This document shows positions 57,429-64,000 of a DNA stretch of 64,000 nucleotides, piece by piece. The stretch spans positions 1,116,001 to 1,180,000 of the forward strand of contig CP159918.1 in NCBI GenBank assembly GCA_040616305.1. Reading direction: 5' to 3'. The number at the start of each line of letters is the position of its first letter. Positions within the stretch are counted from its first letter, which is position 1. The position numbers and the translations under genes are program-made. A model generated the notes under the pieces. The model was given only the letters and a program-made list of their open reading frames with translations. It ran no database searches and was not told the origin of the DNA. The DNA comes from UBA1876 sp003446665. GTDB lineage: Bacteria > Synergistota > Synergistia > Synergistales > Thermovirgaceae.

Positions 57429-59351
57429 TTATTCAATTAATTTACTTTTGCGCAATATCCTTTTTTCCTGCACTCTCCTGGTAACACCAAGGGAATCGAG
57501 CAATTCCAGAATCGGAAGTATGAATTTCCGGCTGGAACCGGTAGCATCCCTTACAGTTGCCACCGTAATGTCTCCATCGATGTCCCCAAGTAATTTCACG
57601 ACGTTTGCCAGGGTGTATTTGTCGATTACATATCCTCCCGGCAGTGTGTAAACCTGTCTTTTGACTTTCAACATGTCCAGTGCTTCTTTAATAATATTTT
57701 CGTCCACACCTAGGTCTTTTTTTATCTCTTCTATTTCGGCCATGTTGACACCTTTTTCTTTGCAAAAGGACAATATGGCATTCGCCATCTCGTTTAGTGC
57801 GCCTTCTTTCTCGGGAACGAAACCCGACAGGTGCAATCTTTGGGAAGTTTCTTCAACGTATCCGTCCGCAATCAGCTTTTCGATAATTTTTCTCGCGGTA
57901 CGGGCGGAAAATTCTGTGAGCAGTTTTCTGGCAAACTCTTCGACGGGCATGCCTGGGTTTTCCGGATCCTCTTCATGACGTCGTCCAATCATTTCCTTTG
58001 CCCTGGCGGCAAGCTCCTCATAATTGGACCGGGTCATGAAATCGAGTTCCGTAGCACTGAAGTTGACCGTTTCTCCCCTTGTTTCCAAAAGTTGGAGTTT
58101 TTCGGAAATGGTCTCCCGTCTTTCCTGCAGTTCGACAGCCAGGTCATTTATTATCCCGTATTTCCATTTTTCCAATATCAAACGGAGTCTGTCATCTGTA
58201 TTTTTTCTTGCGTCAAGTTTCTCGAGGTGTTTTTTATAGCTGGTTCGTTCAATTCTGCCTCTGGGCCGGGACCCGTTAGGCGATATGATTCTTCCGCCGC
58301 CTATTGTCCGCAAGGGGCTGTAAAACCTTATTATGAAAGACTGGTTGATTGATGCTACGATGGGTTCCTCTAGAAGAAGCTGTGCAATCCCTTCCGCTCC
58401 CGGATCTATATCAGTCCTGTCAAGCAAGGCGGTTCTGGCGAGCACGTCGGATGTCCCGGTGTGAAGCCTGACCCTTTGCCAGTGTCTCAACGGTTCATCC
58501 GCCGAAGGCAAAATCTTAAGGACAACATCCAAGCATCTTGTCGGTTTGTATATTCCTTCTTCGCAGAGGACATCTCCCCTCGAAAGCTCGTCTATAGCAA
58601 CATCGGCCAGACTTAGCGCAGTCCTTTGACCTGCTACGGCCTCTTCTACCGGGGCTTCATGCACTTGTATAGACCGCACATGGGTTTTTGTTCCTTTCGG
58701 CATTATTTCCAGAGGATCGCTAGTGCGCACCTTTCCTCGGTAGGCCGTCCCCGTTACTACAGTTCCGAAACCCTTTACTTTAAATGCCCTGTCGATGGGC
58801 AGGAAAAAGGCCCCTTCCAGGTTTTTGGGAGAGATGCCGTCGATCATCTCGTCTATAAGTCGTTTAAGCTTTTCAAGCCCTGTTCCATCAAGTGCGGAAA
58901 CCTTTACCAGAGGCATACCTTCCAGAAAAGTCCCTCTGACCTCGTCTTTGATCTCCTCCGCGGCAAGTTCAAGCAAGTCCTCATCGACCAAGTCCGCCTT
59001 GGTCAGAGCAATCACGCCTTTTTTTACACCCAATAGTCCAAGTATTTCCAGATGTTCCCTGGTCTGGGCCTTGACTCCTTCGTCTGCTGCTACAGTGAAT
59101 ATAACGCCGTCTATCCCGGCTGCTCCGGCAACCATCTGCCTGATAAATCTTTCATGCCCTGGCACGTCCACAATGCTGACAATACGACCGCTTGGCAGTT
59201 TAAGGGGGGCAAAACCCAATTCTATGGTAATACCCCTTTTTTTTTCGTCACGGAGTCTGTCACAGTCGATCCCTGTCAGCGCTCTGACTAGGGTTGTCTT
59301 CCCGTGATCTATGTGCCCCGCCGTTCCGAGCACGACCGGATATTCGGACAT
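57429..59351 (-). CDS. selB: Selenocysteine-specific elongation factor SelB
   Basis: Delivers Sec-tRNA to UGA codons marked by a SECIS hairpin. The 640-residue protein has an EF-Tu-like G domain (GHIDHGKTTLVRAL, about 12-25; DVPGHERFI; TKADLVDE), domains II and III, and four C-terminal winged helices (about 380-640) that bind SECIS RNA. ATG 59351 follows GGGAGGG; it is 19 bases after selA. Genes for tRNA-Sec (selC) and selD are not in the window. Confidence 0.95.
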   Translation of the reverse strand: MSEYPVVLGTAGHIDHGKTTLVRALTGIDCDRLRDEKKRGITIELGFAPLKLPSGRIVSIVDVPGHERFIRQMVAGAAGIDGVIFTVAADEGVKAQTREHLEILGLLGVKKGVIALTKADLVDEDLLELAAEEIKDEVRGTFLEGMPLVKVSALDGTGLEKLKRLIDEMIDGISPKNLEGAFFLPIDRAFKVKGFGTVVTGTAYRGKVRTSDPLEIMPKGTKTHVRSIQVHEAPVEEAVAGQRTALSLADVAIDELSRGDVLCEEGIYKPTRCLDVVLKILPSADEPLRHWQRVRLHTGTSDVLARTALLDRTDIDPGAEGIAQLLLEEPIVASINQSFIIRFYSPLRTIGGGRIISPNGSRPRGRIERTSYKKHLEKLDARKNTDDRLRLILEKWKYGIINDLAVELQERRETISEKLQLLETRGETVNFSATELDFMTRSNYEELAARAKEMIGRRHEEDPENPGMPVEEFARKLLTEFSARTARKIIEKLIADGYVEETSQRLHLSGFVPEKEGALNEMANAILSFCKEKGVNMAEIEEIKKDLGVDENIIKEALDMLKVKRQVYTLPGGYVIDKYTLANVVKLLGDIDGDITVATVRDATGSSRKFILPILELLDSLGVTRRVQEKRILRKSKLIE

Positions 59352-59370
59352 CGCGACGTCCCTCCCGCCG

Positions 59371-60765
59371 TCAATCATGGAAAATAACCTTCATGGCTTC
59401 GACAACGGCATCCATGTCGTCATCGAAAAAAGTACGAAGGTGCAAAAAAACCGCACCCTTTTCTGCAACTCCCACAACTGGCGGATTATTTGCACGTAGA
59501 AGCTCGAAGATTTTCTGCTCGCTCAAATACGAAGACTGTATTTTGATTGCCGCACCTTTTAACACCTTTTCGGGAAAGGCTCCGCCCCCAACGACATCGT
59601 CCCTTTCAACGACGGTTACCTTACACCGGTCTCCTGCAACATCAATGATACGATCCCGAAGATCGTTTGCGATTTTCGCGAGATCCTCCCCGCGTACGGA
59701 AAGCATCTTCAACGTTGGAATCTTTTCGTGTTTTTCCTCCAAGTATAATCTTAGCGTCGCTTCAAGTCCGGCCAGAGTCATCTTGTCGAGCCTCAGCGCC
59801 CGCAGAAGGGGATGCTTTTTCATTTTTTCCAGCAAAGGACGTCTGCCCGCTATACAACCTGCCTGAGGTCCCCCGAGAAGCTTGTCGCCTGAAAAAGTAA
59901 CAATGTCGACTCCCGATTCTACACATTCTTTTACCGTCGGTTCGCCTGCAAGGCCTAACATACTGCAATCAGTAAGCACTCCGCTTCCAAGGTCTTCTGC
60001 GAACAAAAGGCCGTTTTCCTTCGCCAAGGATGCCAACTCATGCCTGGACGCCTCTTCGTGGAAACCGACGATCCGGAAATTTGAAGGATGCACTTTAAGG
60101 ATCATTCCGGTTTTTTCGGAAATCGCCTTTTTATAGTCTTCAACCCGCGTTCTGTTTGTAGTTCCCACTTCCACTAGCTTTGCGCCTGAAAATGCCATTA
60201 TGTCAGGTATACGAAAGGAACCTCCAATTTCTACCAGTTCCCCTCTTGAAACAATAACTTCACTGTCCGAGGCAAACGTCGCAAGCAAAAGCAAAACAGC
60301 CCCGGCATTGTTGTTCACTACAAGGGCTGAGTCGCTTCCCGTGAGCTGGCACAGAAGCCATTCGACGTGGTCGTTTCTTTGACCGCGCCCTCCTGTTTCG
60401 ATGTCGTATTCGAGATTGCTATAGCCTGCGGCAACTTCCCTTACGGCATCTACAGCCTCACGCGCAAGGCAAGAACGCCCGAGGTTGGTATGAACTATAA
60501 CACCTGTGGCGTTTATGACCTTGCACGGGCTCCTGCGCGAATGCTTTCGGAGTCTTTTTTCTATTTCGCTTTGTATATTTTCCAAAGATATCGGGCTGGT
60601 ATTTCCTTCGAGAATTGATTTTCTATACTCTCCAATTACGTCGGAAACTACGGATTTCACCGATTTTCGTCCCAGCCTGGTTTCGTAACAGGAAATACCT
60701 TGTAAAGAAAGAAGTTCATCCATGGCTGGCAATTGCCTCAGACTTTCTCTCTGGATCTGATTCAT
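59371..60765 (-). CDS. selA: L-seryl-tRNA(Sec) selenium transferase
   Basis: PLP enzyme converting Ser-tRNA(Sec) to Sec-tRNA(Sec) with selenophosphate. The 464-residue protein has HTNLGRSCLAREAV (about 85-98), VVNNNAGAVLLLLATFA (about 140-156), and the PLP-lysine motif VTFSGDKLLGGPQAG (about 284-298). ATG 60765 follows GGAGG at 7 bases; the frame extends upstream without homology. Divergent from yedF across 133 bases, where a weak TTGTAA-17-TATTTT is the only promoter candidate. Confidence 0.96.
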   Translation of the reverse strand: MNQIQRESLRQLPAMDELLSLQGISCYETRLGRKSVKSVVSDVIGEYRKSILEGNTSPISLENIQSEIEKRLRKHSRRSPCKVINATGVIVHTNLGRSCLAREAVDAVREVAAGYSNLEYDIETGGRGQRNDHVEWLLCQLTGSDSALVVNNNAGAVLLLLATFASDSEVIVSRGELVEIGGSFRIPDIMAFSGAKLVEVGTTNRTRVEDYKKAISEKTGMILKVHPSNFRIVGFHEEASRHELASLAKENGLLFAEDLGSGVLTDCSMLGLAGEPTVKECVESGVDIVTFSGDKLLGGPQAGCIAGRRPLLEKMKKHPLLRALRLDKMTLAGLEATLRLYLEEKHEKIPTLKMLSVRGEDLAKIANDLRDRIIDVAGDRCKVTVVERDDVVGGGAFPEKVLKGAAIKIQSSYLSEQKIFELLRANNPPVVGVAEKGAVFLHLRTFFDDDMDAVVEAMKVIFHD

Positions 60766-60898
60766 TTGAAGGCCTCCCGAAAATACTGGTAATTGTTCAA
60801 GTTTACAACCAACATCCGCCAAATGCAGGGAGGTTTATGGTTTGGTCCGTCCCAAAATGTTATCATTGACTTCGATCTGATTCAAAAAGGGGACAGAC

Positions 60899-61513
60899 AT
60901 GATGCAGGACATAGATGCGCGAGGCAAACCTTGCCCAAAACCCGTCATGATGGCTAAAAAAGCTCTTGAGAAAACAGATGGTAATTTCAGGATTCTACTG
61001 GACTCCAGGGTTTCTGTCGAAAACGTCCGAAGGTTCCTTGAAAGCCAGAGTTGCAACGTTTCCATTACAGAAGAAACGCAGGGCACATTTATACTTGTTT
61101 GTTCACAACCCTCAGAAACCACCAAAGAGACTGTAAATGTGGATTACATAAATCTCCAGCCAAATTCAGGCTCGAAAAAAATAAACGTGCTAGTTACCTC
61201 GAATGTCCTTGGAAGCAGCGATGAAGAGCTTGGGGAAGTCCTCATGAAAGGCTTTTTAAGTACTTTGGCCTCCTCTGACGTCAATTGCGGTACCATTGCC
61301 CTGATGAACGGTGGGGTACTGCTCGCCCTGCCGGAAAACTCTGCATCAGAAAGCTTGCGTGCCCTGGAAACCAAAGGTTGGCGCGTACTTGTCTGTGGAA
61401 CCTGTACGAACCATTACGGGATAACAGACCGCATTGCAGCAGGTTCAATCTCGAACATGTTCGAAATAACCGAATCCCTTCTTGACGCGGACAATACACT
61501 GACAGTCCCATGA
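60899..61513 (+). CDS. yedF: YedF, selenium-metabolism sulfurtransferase-like protein
   Basis: TusA-like N-terminal domain (DARGKPCPKPV, residues 6-16, CPxP motif) fused to a DsrE-like C-terminal domain (about 95-204) with NCGTIALMNGGVLLAL and VLVCGTCTNHYGI. The family is found beside selenium genes; its exact role is unproven. The 204-residue gene is next to selA, supporting a link to selenium handling. No in-frame TGA is present, so this copy is not itself a selenoprotein. GGGG precedes ATG 60899; the stop is 7 bases from that of convergent hemW. Confidence 0.9.
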   Translation: MMQDIDARGKPCPKPVMMAKKALEKTDGNFRILLDSRVSVENVRRFLESQSCNVSITEETQGTFILVCSQPSETTKETVNVDYINLQPNSGSKKINVLVTSNVLGSSDEELGEVLMKGFLSTLASSDVNCGTIALMNGGVLLALPENSASESLRALETKGWRVLVCGTCTNHYGITDRIAAGSISNMFEITESLLDADNTLTVP

Positions 61514-61520
61514 AGCCATC

Positions 61521-62654
61521 TTAAAAACCGCGAAGAAGACGTTCCCAAATGGCGTTTCCCACCCGCATTCCACGGGGAGATAACGCGACTCCGTCTTTTT
61601 TCCGCAATAAATAATGATTTGGGAGGGCATTCAACTGCTCGCGCAACAGGGATGCTCTCTCCGTACCGAATTTTTCTTCATAAATTTTTAAATTTAACCC
61701 CCAGGATGTCCTGAGAGCCAAAATGGCGGACTCAGAAGCGGCAGCATCACCGGAAAGCCTTTCGGTCCATTCCTTGACGCTTTTCCCGGCCTCAAGCCGG
61801 CGACAGTAAGTATCAAGGTCTCGAACATTTTTGTACCTTCGCCCACCCAAAAGACCCCAGGCTGATGGCCCCAAACCTAAACAATCCCTTCCGTACCAAT
61901 AACCCAGGTTATGAAAACACCACTTTGAATCGATACAGAAACTTGAAATCTCGTATTGCAGGTACCCCTTTTGTCCCAAGTAAAACTGGGTCCAGCGGTA
62001 AAAGGGATAACCATCCGACGGGTCCGACACTGGAACACCGGCCCACGCTGAACCAGGTTCTATCGAAAGCTGATAGGCCGAGACGTGCGGGACTTTCCTT
62101 TTGGCCAGGTTCCGCAATGTTTCATGCCAATCGCGGAGACCCTGTCCGGGTATTCCGAAAATAAGGTCACAACTCGTAAGAAACCCGGCCTCAAGACAAG
62201 CGTCTAGGGCGCAAAGAGCCATTTTAGCGTTGTGCAAGCGTCCAAGTCGCAAGAGTTCGTGGTCCCGGAGGCTTTGTATGCCAAGACTGACTCTAGTTAC
62301 GCCTGATTCTTTCCAGAATGAAAGGTGTTCCTGCGTGAGCGACTCCGGATTTGCTTCTACCGTCATTTCCTCAAGTTTTGAAAGGTCGAAATACGCCGCA
62401 AGGAGTTTAGCAAGCTTTTCCCACTGTGAAGGGGAAAGAACCGTTGGAGTCCCGCCACCGATGTAAAGGCTTCTCACAGGTTCTCTCGAACTAGATTTAA
62501 AGGTCCAGGCGGAAGCTTCCGCTGCCAAAGCGTCCAGGTATGCTTCAATGCAGGAATCCTCTGCTTCAAGGCTGTAAAAAGAACAATATGGACATTTCCG
62601 CCTGCAGAAAGGGATATGTACATAAAGGGAAAGACCTTTGTCGAAATTCCTCAG
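61521..62654 (-). CDS. hemW: HemW-like radical SAM heme chaperone, CTG start
   Basis: HemW binds heme and resembles coproporphyrinogen dehydrogenase HemN without its activity. The protein has YVHIPFCRRKCPYCSF, with the CxxxCxxC cluster followed by F as in HemW (HemN has a further C), GGGTPTVL, ANPESL, LGIQSL and FGIPGQ. The frame has no ATG/GTG/TTG near the expected start; CTG 62654 lies 6 bases after AGGAGGG and overlaps the lepA stop as CTGA, giving 377 residues, the length of E. coli HemW. The only other start (62798) would add 48 non-homologous residues inside lepA. Confidence 0.9.
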   Translation of the reverse strand: MRNFDKGLSLYVHIPFCRRKCPYCSFYSLEAEDSCIEAYLDALAAEASAWTFKSSSREPVRSLYIGGGTPTVLSPSQWEKLAKLLAAYFDLSKLEEMTVEANPESLTQEHLSFWKESGVTRVSLGIQSLRDHELLRLGRLHNAKMALCALDACLEAGFLTSCDLIFGIPGQGLRDWHETLRNLAKRKVPHVSAYQLSIEPGSAWAGVPVSDPSDGYPFYRWTQFYLGQKGYLQYEISSFCIDSKWCFHNLGYWYGRDCLGLGPSAWGLLGGRRYKNVRDLDTYCRRLEAGKSVKEWTERLSGDAAASESAILALRTSWGLNLKIYEEKFGTERASLLREQLNALPNHYLLRKKDGVALSPRGMRVGNAIWERLLRGF

Positions 62655-64000
62655 TTCTGTCCCTCCTCTTCGGATTGAAGGAAGGAAAGAAAAGCCTCTT
62701 GCGGGATCGAGACTTTCCCGATCTGTTTCATTTTCTTCTTGCCTTCTTTCTGTTTCTCCAGGAGTTTTCGCTTCCTGGTGATGTCTCCACCGTAACACTT
62801 TGAAAGTACGTCCTTTCGAAGCGGTTTGACGTTTTGTCTTACGATTACACGTTTCCCGATAGCAGCCTGTATCGGGACTTCAAAAAGCTGCCTCGGAATA
62901 AGCTCCTTGAGTTTCCTGACCGCCGACTGCCCCCTGTGGTACGCTTCATCCCTGTGGCAGATAAAAGAAAAGGCGTCTACAGGATCTCCTGCTATCAGCA
63001 CGTCCACTTTTACAAGATCCGATACCCTGTAGCCTATATGTTCATAGTCTATGGAAGCAAAACCCCTGGTAACGGATTTTATCTTGTCGTGAAAATCAAT
63101 GATGAATTCAGCGAGGGGAAGATCGTAAACAACCCTTACCCTGTCGGGAGTTATGTAATCCATATTTGAAAAAATACCCCGACGGTCTTGACATACCTGC
63201 ATAACTTTCCCCACGTAATCGCCGGGCACAAATATGGTGACACGAATGAAAGGTTCGCTGATTTCCTCTATTTCACCGGATCCGGGAAAATCCGACGGCT
63301 TTTGGGCCTCTATGATCGACCCGTCAGAGCATTTGATCCTGTATACGACGTTTGGCGCGGTAGCGACCAGGTTTATGTCGAATTCCCTGTTTAACCGCTC
63401 CCTGGCGATATCCATGTGCAGGAGCCCCAGAAAACCGCAGCGAAAACCAAAGCCAAGAGCTGTGGATGTTTCCGGTTCAAAGTAGATTGCCGAGTCATTC
63501 AACTGCAACTTTTCAAGGGCTTCGCGGAGTTGGCCGTAATCTTCCCTTTCAACGGGGTAAAAACCACAAAACACCACGGGCTTGATTTTCCTGTATCCGG
63601 GGAGAGGTTTCCGAGCCGGGTTGCCGGCCGAAGTGACAGTGTCACCAACCCTCGCTTCCGATACCGATTTTATGTTGGCTACCATATATCCTACGTCTCC
63701 TGGTCCGAGTTCTTCCGCCGGACGCATGTCCGGCCTGAAAAGGCCTACTTCTTCGACCTGGTAAGTCCTCGAGGTAGCCATGAAAGCTATGGTGTCGCCC
63801 GGCTTTATCGAGCCATTGGCAACCCTGATGGAACAAATGACACCTCTGTAATTGTTGTAGATGGAATCAAAAACCAAAGCCTGCAGTGGAGCATCGTAAT
63901 TCCCTTTTGGAGGTGGAACCTTGTCGATAATTGCCTGGATTACACCATCGATACCTGTTCCATCCTTGGCACTGACGAGGCAGGCTTCAGATGCGTCTAC
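62651..64000 (-). CDS. lepA: Elongation factor 4 (LepA), C-terminal part
   Basis: Ribosomal GTPase that acts on stalled or initiating ribosomes. The gene enters from the right edge; 449 residues of about 600 are visible, open from 64000 without a stop. Seen are LVSAKDGTGIDGVIQAI (end of the G domain), domain II (VFDSIYNNYRGVI), the YVFCGFYPVERED-type segment here as VVFCGFYPVEREDY, GFLGLLHMDI, and the LepA-specific C terminus KCYGGDITRKRKLLEKQKEGKK in parts (KCYGGDITRKRKL, LEKQKEGKKKMK). The lepA-hemW order is common in Firmicutes and other phyla. Confidence 0.97.
   Translation of the reverse strand, partial: VDASEACLVSAKDGTGIDGVIQAIIDKVPPPKGNYDAPLQALVFDSIYNNYRGVICSIRVANGSIKPGDTIAFMATSRTYQVEEVGLFRPDMRPAEELGPGDVGYMVANIKSVSEARVGDTVTSAGNPARKPLPGYRKIKPVVFCGFYPVEREDYGQLREALEKLQLNDSAIYFEPETSTALGFGFRCGFLGLLHMDIARERLNREFDINLVATAPNVVYRIKCSDGSIIEAQKPSDFPGSGEIEEISEPFIRVTIFVPGDYVGKVMQVCQDRRGIFSNMDYITPDRVRVVYDLPLAEFIIDFHDKIKSVTRGFASIDYEHIGYRVSDLVKVDVLIAGDPVDAFSFICHRDEAYHRGQSAVRKLKELIPRQLFEVPIQAAIGKRVIVRQNVKPLRKDVLSKCYGGDITRKRKLLEKQKEGKKKMKQIGKVSIPQEAFLSFLQSEEEGQN

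Noticed and set aside
1..64000. Mobile elements, CRISPR arrays, toxin-antitoxin or defence genes
   Set aside because: None were seen; every sizeable frame not in the list lies opposite or within a recognised core gene.

Overview
The window is a dense 64 kb stretch of a bacterial chromosome that is almost entirely core genes. It holds 71 protein genes (2 cut by the window edges), 2 tRNA genes, and no insertion sequence, phage, CRISPR array or rRNA. The best guess for the host is a strictly anaerobic, Gram-negative-type (diderm) member of the Synergistota; this is inference. Supporting signs are an Mla lipid-transport set (outer membrane), a four-gene 2-oxoacid:ferredoxin oxidoreductase and acetate kinase (anaerobic acetogenic fermentation), HypF ([NiFe]-hydrogenase maturation) and selenocysteine genes. 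These sit beside gene orders usually seen in Firmicutes: veg-ispE-purR, yicC-remA-gmk-rpoZ-coaBC-priA, fapR-plsX-fab, and scpA-scpB-rluB-cmk.

Layout. 1-5.5 kb: a Lon-like protease (partial), mnmA, cobO, hypF, glpX. 5.5-16.8 kb: a long minus-strand run prfB, SpoIVB-type S55 peptidase, mlaE, mlaF, mlaD, tmk, holB, ricT, ftsY, DUF4416, purB. prfB carries the classical +1 programmed frameshift. 16.9-24.8 kb: birA, then the pyrimidine operon pyrR-B-C-K-D-F-E ending in a degenerate TroA-like protein, with a promoter and an attenuator in the pyrR leader. 24.8-34.6 kb: ackA-yceD-rpmF, then the fatty-acid operon fapR-plsX-fabH-fabK-fabD-fabG-acpP-fabF-rnc. 34.6-38.2 kb: tmcAL, coaD, rsmD, trmO, trmB. 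38.5-41.5 kb: porGDAB. 41.6-42.9 kb: tRNA-Pro, rsmA, hup. 43-49.4 kb: der, priA, coaBC, rpoZ, gmk, remA, yicC. 49.5-53.9 kb: plsC, cmk, rluB, scpB, scpA, trpS. 54.1-57.4 kb: nif3-like gene, tRNA(CAT), ferredoxin, purR, ispE, veg. 57.4-64 kb: selB, selA, yedF, hemW, lepA (partial).

Neighbouring genes are packed with 1-4 base ATGA/TGATG/GTGA/CTGA overlaps, so translational coupling is the rule. GTG and TTG starts are frequent. Two genes appear to lack any ATG/GTG/TTG start where the protein family needs one: hemW seems to start at CTG inside a CTGA overlap, and tmcAL at ATC (or it carries an indel). Strong sigma70-like promoters (TTGAnn-17-TAnnnT) stand before hypF, the pyr operon, fapR, tRNA-Pro, hup and veg.

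The least ordinary items are a PriA that has lost its helicase motifs, an MlaD whose C terminus looks like outer-membrane beta strands (a possible one-protein trans-envelope bridge) with an S55 peptidase in the same operon, the two non-standard starts, and several unexplained nested inverted repeats between genes. No wholly new multi-gene system was recognised.
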